Part shown: one piece after another, positions 16,647-25,402 of the stretch
Layout: every line of letters starts with the position of its first letter
Position numbering within the stretch: the stretch's first letter is position 1
Origin: Acidobacteriaceae bacterium
GTDB lineage: Bacteria > Acidobacteriota > Terriglobia > Terriglobales > Acidobacteriaceae
DNA: 64,000 nt
NCBI GenBank assembly: GCA_003134995.1
Contig: PLDC01000014.1
Location: 62,001-126,000, forward strand
Direction: 5' to 3'
Translations under genes and position numbers: made by a program
The notes under the pieces: model-generated
What the model saw: only the letters and a program-made list of their open reading frames with translations
What the model was told of the DNA's origin: nothing
Database searches by the model: none

Positions 16647-17861
16647 ATGACCCCCGCAACCCGCACCAACCCGCTCTCCTATCTAACCACTCAGCTCAAC
16701 GAACTAAAAGCCAAAGGCACGCACTTCAAGCTGCGCGTGCTGGACGACGAGCAGGCCCCGGTCTGCACCTTCGACGGCAAGAAAGTAATCAACCTCGCCT
16801 CGAACAATTACCTCGGACTGACCACGCATCCCAAGCTCCGTGAGGCCGCGCTAGAAGCCACGCGCAAATACGGCGTCGGATCGGGCGCGGTGCGGACCAT
16901 CGCCGGCACCATGAAAATCCACATGGAGCTCGAAGAAAGGATCGCGCGCTTCAAGAACGTCGAAGCCTGCGTAGTTTTCCAATCAGGGTTCGCGGCCAAC
17001 GCAGGCACGGTTTCAGCCGTGCTGGGCAAAGAAGATTTCATCATCTCCGACGCGCTCAACCACGCCTCAATCATCGACGGCGCGCGCCTATCGAAGGCGC
17101 AGATTCTAGTCTTCCGTCACAAAGATGTAGCCCACGCCGAAGAACAGCTAGCCAGCATTGAGGACAAACCGGGCAAAAAGCTGCTGATCACCGACGGCGT
17201 CTTCTCCATGGATGGAGACATCGGCCCGCTCCCAGGCCTCTGCGACGCCGCCGAAAAATACGGTGCAATCATGATGGTCGACGACGCCCACGCCTCCGGA
17301 GTCCTGGGCCGCAACGGCCGCGGCACCATCGACCACTTCAACGTGCACGGCCGCGTCGATATTCAAGTAGGAACCCTATCCAAAGCCATCGGCGCGCTAG
17401 GCGGCTACGTCTGCGGCACCCGCGACCTGATCGACTTTCTCTACCACCGCGCCCGCCCATTTTTATTTTCGACGTCGCATCCGCCCTCGGTAGCGGCAAC
17501 CTGCATCGCGGCCTTCGATGTTTTAGAAAACGAACCCGAGCGCATGGAAAAACTCTGGGAGAACACGCGCTTCTGGAAAAAAGAACTAGCCCTGCTAGGC
17601 TTCGACATCGGGGGCCGCTCCACGCCAGCCAGCGAAACTCCAATCACGCCAATCATCATCGGCGACGGCAAACTCACCATGGACTTCTCCCGCGAACTCT
17701 TCCAAGAAGGAGTCCTAGGCACCGGCATAGCATTCCCCACAGTCCCCGAAAGCAAAGCCCGCATCCGCACCATCATGACGGCCACGCACACAAAGGAAGA
17801 ATTGGATCAGGCGTTAGAAGTGCTGGGACGCGTGGGCAAGAAAATGGGGATCGTGAGTTGA
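16647..17861 (+). CDS. kbl: glycine C-acetyltransferase (2-amino-3-ketobutyrate CoA ligase)
   Basis: 404 aa, alpha-oxoamine synthase family of PLP fold-type I enzymes. Visible: SNNYLGLTTHP, GSGAVRTIAGT, DDAHASGVLG and the PLP lysine in GTLSKAIGALGG (about Lys246). It splits 2-amino-3-oxobutyrate with CoA into glycine and acetyl-CoA, following Tdh. The length and absence of BioF-specific context favour Kbl over 8-amino-7-oxononanoate synthase. It ends one base before the pyrC stop on the other strand (convergent). Confidence 0.94.
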   Translation: MTPATRTNPLSYLTTQLNELKAKGTHFKLRVLDDEQAPVCTFDGKKVINLASNNYLGLTTHPKLREAALEATRKYGVGSGAVRTIAGTMKIHMELEERIARFKNVEACVVFQSGFAANAGTVSAVLGKEDFIISDALNHASIIDGARLSKAQILVFRHKDVAHAEEQLASIEDKPGKKLLITDGVFSMDGDIGPLPGLCDAAEKYGAIMMVDDAHASGVLGRNGRGTIDHFNVHGRVDIQVGTLSKAIGALGGYVCGTRDLIDFLYHRARPFLFSTSHPPSVAATCIAAFDVLENEPERMEKLWENTRFWKKELALLGFDIGGRSTPASETPITPIIIGDGKLTMDFSRELFQEGVLGTGIAFPTVPESKARIRTIMTATHTKEELDQALEVLGRVGKKMGIVS

Positions 17862-19181
17862 TCAGTCCGCCCGGTAAACGATCTTCCCGCCGACAATCGT
17901 CGCCACCACCTTCCCCGTAAACTGCCATCCATCAAACGGAGTGTTGCGCGACAACGACCGCGACTTGGCAGCTTCAAACGTCCAGCGCTTCTTGGGATCG
18001 AAGATAGTCACATCGCCGAAGTTGCCGCGTTCGAGCGACCCGCGCCCGCGCAGGTCAAAAACACGCGCCGGACCAGCCGTGAAGAGTTCCACGATGCGAG
18101 CCAGCGGAATCTTGTGCTCGCGGTGAAGTTTGGTTATCGCCAACGCCAAAGCAGTTTCCAGCCCAGTGATGCCGAAAGCAGCGCGCTCGAACTCGACCTG
18201 CTTTTCATGTGACGCGTGCGGAGCGTGGTCCGTGGCAATCGCGTCCACAGTGCCATCGGCGAGCGCAACCAGAATCGCTTCGCGGTCAGCAGCCGAGCGC
18301 AGCGGAGGATTCATCTTGAAATTCGTGTTGTACTCGCCCACATCTTCGTCGAGCAAAGTGAAGTGGTGAGGCGTAACTTCGCAAGTGACGCGAGCCTTCG
18401 CACGCTTGCCACGTCGCACCGCCTTCAGCGCGTCGGACGTGGAAAGATGCGCCACGTGGAGGCGCGACTCGCGAATCTGCTGCGCAAGATTGACGTCGCG
18501 CTCCACAATGCCTGCCTCAGCAGCAGCCGGCATACCGCGCAGCCCTAGCCGAAAGCTTGTCGCGCCCTCGTTCATGGAGCAATGCTCTGTGAGCCGCGTA
18601 TCTTCAGCATGCTGCACCACGGGCAAATTCAGCTCAGCTCCAAGCCGCAGTGCTGCACGCATAACCTCATCGTCGAGAATCGGCTTGCCGTCGTCGGTGA
18701 CGGCGACAGCACCCGCCCGCTGCAAGGCAGCAAAATCAGTCAGCGACGCACCGCGCGAGCTGCGCGTAGCAGCCGCGATGGGAAAAACGTTAACCACAGC
18801 GCCGCGCTCAGGACGCCGCAACCACGCAACCCATTCGTCCGTATCGACCACCGGCAAAGTATTCGGCATCGTGCACACCGAAGTGAAACCTCCAGCAGCC
18901 GCAGCAGCCGTTCCACTGGCGATCGTCTCCTTATAGTTTTGTCCCGGCTCGCGCAGGTGAACATGCAGGTCGATGAATCCCGGAGCGACGATCAGTCCGC
19001 GCGCGTCGAACTTTTCGTCCGCGCCGCCACGCACTTTGTTGGGCGAAGCAACCTCAGCGACGCGGCCATCGCGCAGCAAAATATCCATCGGCGCGTTGAT
19101 CTTCGCCGCGGGGTCGATCAAATGTCCGCCCTTGATCAGCAAGCTCGCGCTCTCTCGTCGTTGGCTTTTAGCATTCAGCAT
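17862..19181 (-). CDS. pyrC: dihydroorotase
   Basis: 439 aa, class I amidohydrolase. Metal ligands HVHLREPGQ (His73, His75), NTLP substrate loop, DHAPH near the C-terminus and a GRG motif. It cyclises carbamoyl-aspartate to dihydroorotate. It lies directly downstream of pyrB, as in many bacteria where the two proteins associate. The annotated ATG falls within a mosaic repeat, so residues 1-13 may be repeat-encoded; a TTG at 19142 preceded by GAGAGAG would start at LLIKGGHLIDP and fits the family N-terminus better. Confidence 0.95.
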   Translation of the reverse strand: MLNAKSQRRESASLLIKGGHLIDPAAKINAPMDILLRDGRVAEVASPNKVRGGADEKFDARGLIVAPGFIDLHVHLREPGQNYKETIASGTAAAAAGGFTSVCTMPNTLPVVDTDEWVAWLRRPERGAVVNVFPIAAATRSSRGASLTDFAALQRAGAVAVTDDGKPILDDEVMRAALRLGAELNLPVVQHAEDTRLTEHCSMNEGATSFRLGLRGMPAAAEAGIVERDVNLAQQIRESRLHVAHLSTSDALKAVRRGKRAKARVTCEVTPHHFTLLDEDVGEYNTNFKMNPPLRSAADREAILVALADGTVDAIATDHAPHASHEKQVEFERAAFGITGLETALALAITKLHREHKIPLARIVELFTAGPARVFDLRGRGSLERGNFGDVTIFDPKKRWTFEAAKSRSLSRNTPFDGWQFTGKVVATIVGGKIVYRAD

Positions 19182-19231
19182 TCAGCACTCAGCCCAATCT
19201 GTGTGAATCCGTGAAAATCCGTGGCTCATTT
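19170..19231. repeat. mosaic repeat between pyrB and pyrC
   Basis: agcattcagcattcagcactcag is followed by tgtgaatccgtgaaaatccgtgg. The latter matches the kbl leader repeat (16594-16636). The element overlaps the 3' end of pyrB and the proposed pyrC start. Confidence 0.8.
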
Positions 19232-20140
19232 AGCTTTTCCCAGCGCACGCGCCAAAATCGCCATTCGCGTCGGCACACCATTGCGAATCTCATCGACAAT
19301 CACGGACTGAGGTCCATCCGCCACTTCAGCAGTTAGCTCCAGTCCTCGAATAATCGGCCCAGGATGCATCACGATAGCATCGCGCCGAGCCAGTTTTAGA
19401 CGCGCCGCCGTCATCTGGTAACGCGTAATGTAATCCTGCAAGTGAATCTTCTGCCCGGCAAGGCGTTCCTTTTGCAGGCGCAACAGCATGACCACATCCG
19501 TCCCGCGCAACGCATCTTCGATGTGACGAGTGACGCGCAGCCCAGAAGCCAGCGTCGTGGAAACATCCGGCACAAACTCCGGCGGACCGCACAAGGCGAT
19601 CTTCACTCCGAACTTCGTCAGCAGATGGCAGGCCGAGCGCGCGACGCGGCTGTGATAGATATCGCCGATGATCGCTACCTGCAATCCCTTGAACGATTTT
19701 TTGTGTTTCAGAATGGTGAAGGCATCGAGCAGGGCCTGCGACGGATGCTCATGCATGCCATCGCCCGCGTTGATGATGGGAATGTCGAGGTGCGCCGCCA
19801 TCAAGTGAGGCGCGCCCGCACACGGATGCCGCAGCACGATCGCATCCGCGCCCACAGCGCGCAGAGTGTAGCCGGTGTCGAGCAGCGATTCGCCCTTCTC
19901 GATGCTCGATCCCGAAGACTGCACCAGCGTGGTGATAGCGCCGAGCGACTTGGCTGCGATCTCGAAAGACGAACGCGTGCGCGTCGAAGCCTCGTAAAAC
20001 AACAGTACGATGCGCTTGTTGCGCAACAGCGGACGCGCTTTCAAAGGATTCATCCGCCGGGCCAGCTTCAGCAGGCCCAGGATCTCTTTTTCCTCCAGGT
20101 GCTCGATACCGAGCAGTGAACCGCGTGCCGGCTTATTCAT
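19226..20140 (-). CDS. pyrB: aspartate carbamoyltransferase catalytic subunit
   Basis: 304 aa from MNKPARGSLLG. Carbamoyl-phosphate site STRTR (52-56), HPCAGAPH, HPSQALLDAFTI and HPGPIIRGLEL are all present. It condenses carbamoyl phosphate with aspartate, the committed step of pyrimidine synthesis. No PyrI regulatory subunit is adjacent, pointing to a class that binds PyrC. No SD is visible at this ATG or at in-frame ATGs up to 84 bases upstream, so the start is uncertain. Confidence 0.95.
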   Translation of the reverse strand: MNKPARGSLLGIEHLEEKEILGLLKLARRMNPLKARPLLRNKRIVLLFYEASTRTRSSFEIAAKSLGAITTLVQSSGSSIEKGESLLDTGYTLRAVGADAIVLRHPCAGAPHLMAAHLDIPIINAGDGMHEHPSQALLDAFTILKHKKSFKGLQVAIIGDIYHSRVARSACHLLTKFGVKIALCGPPEFVPDVSTTLASGLRVTRHIEDALRGTDVVMLLRLQKERLAGQKIHLQDYITRYQMTAARLKLARRDAIVMHPGPIIRGLELTAEVADGPQSVIVDEIRNGVPTRMAILARALGKAK

Positions 20141-20268
20141 TGCGTAAGAATTCAAACCGTGCATCATACGCGGCCAGCGTGGCCCGCGGCAAGGCCGCTT
20201 CTTTGTCGCGGGAACAGACCACAATGTGAGATGGCCTTTGGCGGCTGTGATGTCAGGAAGGCGACAGC

Positions 20269-20964
20269 TTATGTCCGGTTCCTGCGGCCGAAAAAGACGC
20301 CAGTCAAGGCGCCGCCGATGCCACCTGCGGCAACCGAGATTAAGACAAAACCTACCATTCCAAGAACTAGCTTAGTAGCCAGACCTTCTGGCTTGCTCAG
20401 AAACTCGAGAGTCGCTTGCATTTGCGGGTCATTGGAACGAGACGCGACCTGTTGAAGGGCATCCAGCAATTGCTGGCGAATCTCGCCACCGGCATGCAAC
20501 ACCGCGAACAGAATGGCGGAGAATATCGCGAATACCGCAGAAGAGAAAAGGCTGGTGACCGCGCCCAGTTGCGCTCCAGAGCGCGCGTCGACTCTCCGCG
20601 CGAGGTTTCGGCGTTGGTAAAAAATAACCGCCAGACATCCTGCGCCCAGCGTGGCCAATGGCGGAACCATCAGCCGCAGCAGCATCACCACGATGGAAAT
20701 CAAGGCGGCCATCGCGCAGACGCGAAGCGCCCGCCGCCATTCGATCCCATTGAAAATCACGGGGGCACTCAGGGGCTCTGAGATGATCGGCGAATCCAGC
20801 GGAAAAACAGGTACGTCATCGATCGAGCCATTCGACGAAGCACTCCCGGCCGCGACCGCCACCGTTTCCGGCATGGCCACGCGAATCTGGGGCGCGCCGC
20901 ATTGCAGGCAGAAGGCCTTTCCGTCTTCAATACTTTGCCCGCACTTGTAGCAGGGATGATCCAT
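20269..20964 (-). CDS. zinc-ribbon membrane protein
   Basis: 231 aa. N-terminal zinc ribbon CYKCGQSIEDGKAFCLQCG (two CxxC pairs) and a Pro/Ser-rich linker, then four hydrophobic segments (ALRVCAMAALISIVVMLL; PPLATLGAGCLAVIFY; SLFSSAVFAIFSAILFAVL; LVLGMVGFVLISVAAGGIGG). The C-terminus is basic. The zinc-ribbon/multi-TM design is common in proteins of unknown function in soil bacteria. It stands alone on this strand, about 130 bases before pyrB. Confidence 0.85.
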   Translation of the reverse strand: MDHPCYKCGQSIEDGKAFCLQCGAPQIRVAMPETVAVAAGSASSNGSIDDVPVFPLDSPIISEPLSAPVIFNGIEWRRALRVCAMAALISIVVMLLRLMVPPLATLGAGCLAVIFYQRRNLARRVDARSGAQLGAVTSLFSSAVFAIFSAILFAVLHAGGEIRQQLLDALQQVASRSNDPQMQATLEFLSKPEGLATKLVLGMVGFVLISVAAGGIGGALTGVFFGRRNRT

Positions 20965-21170
20965 CGGACCTCAGAGCAGGACTGGCCTGCAGGACTAGCC
21001 TGAAGGTATCGTACGAGGAACGGCGCGCGCAAGGCGCACGGGGAGTTTGACCTCTGTCAGCGCCTTACAAAATCAGATTTGTGCAATTCTGACCAGACAT
21101 ACGTGCTGAAACGGACTAGTTTGGGGCCTCATTCAACGAGGGCATTTACCTGATTAGAAAGGACAAGATC

Positions 21171-21608
21171 ATGAGATCAGCCGCATCTATTGTCGTCACT
21201 CTATTTGCGCTTCTAGCGGTGTGCAGTCTTACTGCCTCGGCGCAATACAACGTTCCCACTGGCCTTACCGTTACTTTTACCGGCGTTAATGGGACAGAAA
21301 CAAGAGTTAATTTCTACGTTTCAGCGCAGGGATTGCCCTCCAGCAACATGCAGGGAAGAGAAGTATTGTTAACCTATACTACGGACGAATCAGGCTACAA
21401 GGTGTACACCGCATGTGAAGACTCAGAACTTAGTGCATCTGGATCAGGCTCGTGCGGGTTCTATGCTAGCATTATTGGCGCTGTGTATACTTTTACAGCG
21501 TCATTCCTGGGCTCTTATGACGGCGCGGCGGGAAAATATTGGTTCCTGCCGTCGTCACTTAGCTGGGTGGGGACGTGCTCTCCTGTATGTTCTGGCCCCG
21601 ACAATTGA
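21171..21608 (+). CDS. secreted hypothetical protein
   Basis: 145 aa. A signal peptide (MRSAASIVVTLFALLAVCSL, cleavage after ASA) is followed by a beta-rich domain with four Cys residues (CEDSELSASGSGSCGF; C-terminal GTCSPVC) likely paired as disulphides. Function not recognised. It is preceded by AAAGGACAAG as a plausible SD. The divergent zinc-ribbon gene lies about 200 bases upstream. Confidence 0.78.
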   Translation: MRSAASIVVTLFALLAVCSLTASAQYNVPTGLTVTFTGVNGTETRVNFYVSAQGLPSSNMQGREVLLTYTTDESGYKVYTACEDSELSASGSGSCGFYASIIGAVYTFTASFLGSYDGAAGKYWFLPSSLSWVGTCSPVCSGPDN

Positions 21609-21848
21609 GCGAATCGTTCCGCGACGAGACCCGCGAGGGGTCTGCTCGATCTAGAACGGACGAAGGCAGCGGCCCACTCGGGCCCACAGTTGGCTCGAGT
21701 GGGCCTAGCTCTTGATATGCGGCAAAAACCCGTGCTGCCCCCGCTAGGGATCTTCCACAAAATAATTTCATCGCGGTAAGCCATTTCCGCCGTTTCCGGC
21801 AACTAACCTCAGACGTTTTAATTCCACGATCACGATGAGGTGCTGAAG

Positions 21849-22208
21849 ATGAACAACTTAATTCAATCGATTCTCAAGACAGCAGTGTATTTTCTGGATC
21901 AAACGAACCAAGTCGCAAGCGATGTGCGCGACCGCGTTTCCGACACAGTTGATCGTGCCAGCGACCGGATGTCAGACCTTCGCAGCCAAGCCGAAGATCT
22001 GTATGAGGGCGAAGATCACACATTTCGCAATGTCATGACCTTCGTCGCTGGAGTGGGCGTCGGTGTGGGCGCCGCCATTCTATTTGCTCCGGCGAGCGGT
22101 CAGGAAATCCGCAACTCGATCGGCGAAAAAGTACAGGACATCGGCGACCGGGTTCGTGGCCGCTTCTCGTCCGAAGCCAGAAACGCTACTGGAACAGAAG
22201 GCATCTAG
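21849..22208 (+). CDS. YtxH-domain protein
   Basis: 119 aa. An N-terminal amphipathic region rich in Asp/Arg/Ser (VRDRVSDTVDRASDRMSDL) precedes the YtxH core: a Gly-rich membrane segment VAGVGVGVGAAILFAP followed by SGQEIRNSIGEKVQDIG. YtxH proteins are small membrane-linked stress proteins without known activity. GAGG 8 bases before this ATG supports it over an in-frame GTG at 21840. A remnant of another stress-protein gene follows. Confidence 0.88.
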   Translation: MNNLIQSILKTAVYFLDQTNQVASDVRDRVSDTVDRASDRMSDLRSQAEDLYEGEDHTFRNVMTFVAGVGVGVGAAILFAPASGQEIRNSIGEKVQDIGDRVRGRFSSEARNATGTEGI

Positions 22209-22280
22209 GTTTTTTCTACAAGGCACAAGCCCAAGTCGGAAGGCAATATGCCGTCCGGCTCGGGCGGTCGTACGCCTTGA

Positions 22281-22534
22281 GTCGGCGTCGGCGGCGCGGT
22301 CGGCGGCATCACCGGCGCTCTGGTTGGCATGGGCATTCCGGAGTACGAGGCCAAGCGCTATGAAGGACGCGTAAAGGATGGCGGCATCCTCTGTCGGTAC
22401 ACTCGGATGATTCCAATTGGACCAAGCGGGCGAAAGAAATTCTGGAGAGCACGGGCGCTCAGGATATTTCTTCGACCGGCGAGACCAAGGGCGACTTTTC
22501 CAATACTGACAAGCCGATGCAGCGCGCGAGCTAG
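22281..22534 (+). pseudogene. remnant of general-stress-protein-17M-like gene
   Basis: One frame gives VGVGGAVGGITGALVGMG and IPEYEAKRYEGRVKDGGIL. After one or two lost bases near 22388 another frame continues DDSNWTKRAKEIL, STGAQDISSTGETKGDFS and NTDKPMQRAS-stop. This is the C-terminal half of the Gly-rich stress protein often found with YtxH/CsbD genes. The N-terminal half is missing, so the gene is truncated and frameshifted. The rest of 22209-22765 holds no other gene. Confidence 0.75.
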
Positions 22535-22765
22535 TTAGCGCATCGACATACAATCCATATAAGAAGGGAATCTGCGGACTTAGTATCATCCAAAGATTAC
22601 ACTTTCCACGTTCAGGCCTTCTCTAGTTATCCCCATCTCTGCGAACTTATTATCTCGCCCGCACCACTAACTCACGTGGGTCAATAGTGCTCAGTATTCC
22701 GAAGCTGGAAGTCGGATACTCAAGACTCAACACAGTTTCCACGTAATAAGTCAAAGGAGAATGTA

Positions 22766-23974
22766 ATGTTTGCGATCAGATCTTCACGCTTGTGCGCCTT
22801 CCTCTGCAAAAGGTTCGCGTATCTACTTCCAGTTTTGCTGATTGGCTTTTCGGCTGCCGCGCAGTCAGTAACGATTACCAGTCCCACCAGTAACTCCACC
22901 AATCCCAGCGCAGTCCAGATTACGGCTTATGCATCGAACGAGCCGCCTACTTTCGATCACTACGAAATCTGGGACGCTAACGGTAGCCAGGCGGGATACA
23001 AGCTGGGTACCGTACCGAAAACATCCACTCCCAACGCCCTCTATGTTTTGCCGAACGGGAAGCATGTTTTATCTGTGCTTGCGGTCAACGCAGCCGGCGG
23101 TTCGGGCGGGGTGCTAAATGAAGCCAGCGTAACTTTTACAGTGGCAGAGAGTTGCACCGACTCGAGCACGGTGCAATGCAACCTCGATCAACTTGGCATC
23201 CAGAATCCGCAAAGTAACTGCAACCCGCCGCAGGAAGCGTTATGGGTAGGAAATCCCTGTGGAGCACAAGGGGGTGGAAGTACCGAGCCGAAGAGTATCA
23301 GTATCTCCCAACCTACGGAGAGCACCATACCAGACGCGGGCAATACGACCTTGAATGGAAAGTCGCTTCTCTTGTCGGAAGTTCCTTCGGGCGCTTATTC
23401 GAATGTGATTTTCATTGCGTACAGCCCCACTACGACAGGGACGACCGTGGATTCGCACTGGATTCTCGACGAATACGTATATCTTCCGGACCCGGCAGCT
23501 AATCAATCTTTGGAACTTGATGCCTACTACGTAATCGACAGCGTGTGGACCTCATTCACGACTCAATGCGCGTTTATCTACAATGGCGGACCGGGTTATT
23601 GGGCCGTGTACGGAGGCGACGGTGGTTGGGCATATCTGGATGGCAGCAACGGAGCGCCCAACGTACCCTGCACCACGAGCCTATTTTCCACACCATGGCC
23701 GAATTCGGGTGATCCTACCTTTACAGGATGGCATCACATCGTCTGGAATTTTATACGTAATGACGACAGCCACGGAAATGGCTACGTGACCTACACGTCG
23801 TTACAATTCGACGGAACGACTTACACTTTGAACTACACTCCGACCTACGACACTCCTGGGTCGGCTGGCAACAATGGCGACTTCGCGGCCTTAGTACAAC
23901 TTGATGGGACTTCGAACGAGAACCTTAGCCCTAGTGTCTACGTGAATGAGTTGAACATCACGCACACTCTTTAG
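22766..23974 (+). CDS. secreted protein with Ig-like N-terminal domain
   Basis: 402 aa. Signal peptide (ending GFSAAAQS), then an Ig-like region SVTITSPTSNSTNPSAVQIT...VTFTVAE, a Cys-bearing linker, and a C-terminal beta-sandwich-like part (WYAVYGGDGGW-like aromatic motifs, GWHHIVWNF, LNYTPTYDTPG) suggestive of a lectin/glucanase-like fold. Such proteins are plentiful in Acidobacteriota; ligand and function are unknown. AAAGGAGAATGT precedes the ATG as SD. Confidence 0.85.
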   Translation: MFAIRSSRLCAFLCKRFAYLLPVLLIGFSAAAQSVTITSPTSNSTNPSAVQITAYASNEPPTFDHYEIWDANGSQAGYKLGTVPKTSTPNALYVLPNGKHVLSVLAVNAAGGSGGVLNEASVTFTVAESCTDSSTVQCNLDQLGIQNPQSNCNPPQEALWVGNPCGAQGGGSTEPKSISISQPTESTIPDAGNTTLNGKSLLLSEVPSGAYSNVIFIAYSPTTTGTTVDSHWILDEYVYLPDPAANQSLELDAYYVIDSVWTSFTTQCAFIYNGGPGYWAVYGGDGGWAYLDGSNGAPNVPCTTSLFSTPWPNSGDPTFTGWHHIVWNFIRNDDSHGNGYVTYTSLQFDGTTYTLNYTPTYDTPGSAGNNGDFAALVQLDGTSNENLSPSVYVNELNITHTL

Positions 23975-24051
23975 TAGTAATGTGAATAGGTTGCTTGGGA
24001 CGGCGGCAGGCGATTCGAAAGCTTGCCGCTTCCCTGCATATAAGACGCATT

Positions 24052-25173
24052 CTAAGCCAGTAGCTTGGCGGCATCTTTGGCGTAATAGGTCAGGATAATG
24101 CTGGCTCCTGCGCGATGGATACTCTGAAGGGATTCCATCATGACGCGATCACGTTCGATCCAGCCGTTGCGGGCGGCGGCCTCGATCATGGCGTATTCGC
24201 CGGAAACCTGATAGGCGGCCAGCGGCAGATCGAAGCGCAGCCGCGCTGCGGCAATGACGTCGAGATAAGGCATGGCGGGTTTCACCATGATCATGTCGGC
24301 GCCTTCGTCAATGTCGAGCTCGATTTCGCGCATGGCTTCGCGCAGGTTGGCTCCATCCATTTGATACGAGCGGCGGTCGCCGAATTGCGGGGCCGAGTCG
24401 GCGGCTTCGCGGAATGGCCCGTAGAATCCCGAGGCAAACTTGGCCGCGTAGGAAAGTATCGGCGTGTTGATGAAGTTGGCTTCGTCGAGAGCACGGCGTA
24501 TGGCGGCAACGCGGCCATCCATCATGTCGGACGGGGCGATGATGTCGATGCCAGCGCGAGTTAGAGAAACCGAAGTGCGGGCCAGTAGTTCCAGGCTGCC
24601 GTCGTTGTCGATTTCAAATCTGGATTCAACCGCGCTGGCCACCATTGATGCCAGCTCGTCGATAACTTTTACTTTCTCATCCTCATTCTTCGCTGGCTTC
24701 ACCGCTACCCTGGGCGTCTCAGTGGCCGTGTCTCTGGCGGCCGCTCCCAGCGACATAGGCGCCGATGAAGATTTCACGATGCCGCAATGGCCATGCGACA
24801 TGTATTCGCAGAGGCAAACGTCACCCATTAGAATCAAGTCCGGGACTTCGCGTTTCATGGCGCGGGCAGCCTGCTGCACAATGCCATCGTCGGCCCAGGC
24901 GCCGGTGGCGACCTCATCCTTTTTATCTGGTAGTCCGAAAAGGATTACAGCGGGCACGCCGAGGGAATAAACGTCCCGAGCTTCTTTCACCGCTTCATCC
25001 ACCGAGAGATTAAACACGCCCGGCATCGATCGAATCTCCTTGCGTATACCTTCGCCAGGGCAAACGAACATGGGATAGACGAAGGCCTCGGGAGTGAGTC
25101 GGTTTTCGCGCACAAGATCGCGAAGCTGCGCGGTGCGGCGAAGACGGCGAAGACGGGTAACGGGAAAGGCCAT
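24052..25173 (-). CDS. hemB: delta-aminolevulinic acid dehydratase (porphobilinogen synthase)
   Basis: 373 aa, joining two 5-aminolevulinates into porphobilinogen for tetrapyrrole synthesis. Zn cysteines in [14 protein letters not shown], Schiff-base lysines in [15 protein letters not shown] and [12 protein letters not shown]. Usual length is about 325-340; the extra about 45 residues ([18 protein letters not shown] to [10 protein letters not shown]) are inserted right after the Cys-rich lid, near the active site. AGGTGG 5 bases before the chosen ATG sets the start. Confidence 0.95.
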   Translation of the reverse strand: MAFPVTRLRRLRRTAQLRDLVRENRLTPEAFVYPMFVCPGEGIRKEIRSMPGVFNLSVDEAVKEARDVYSLGVPAVILFGLPDKKDEVATGAWADDGIVQQAARAMKREVPDLILMGDVCLCEYMSHGHCGIVKSSSAPMSLGAAARDTATETPRVAVKPAKNEDEKVKVIDELASMVASAVESRFEIDNDGSLELLARTSVSLTRAGIDIIAPSDMMDGRVAAIRRALDEANFINTPILSYAAKFASGFYGPFREAADSAPQFGDRRSYQMDGANLREAMREIELDIDEGADMIMVKPAMPYLDVIAAARLRFDLPLAAYQVSGEYAMIEAAARNGWIERDRVMMESLQSIHRAGASIILTYYAKDAAKLLA

Positions 25174-25402
25174 GAGAACCACCTGGCAAGAATTTAGCGC
25201 CTTCTAACTTTTAATTCTAGCAGGGCCACGCCGCGAGGACGTGTCCTACGTCATAGGTGTCAGGTCTTGGGACGAGACCTCGTCTCTAACCAAAACTGCC
25301 GAATACTACCACGCAAGACCCAATTCCCGTGTGACCAAAGTAATCAGTTCGAAGCTAAGCCAGCGCGAGAATCTCCGCTTTTTTCCATAAAATGAGAGGC
25401 GG

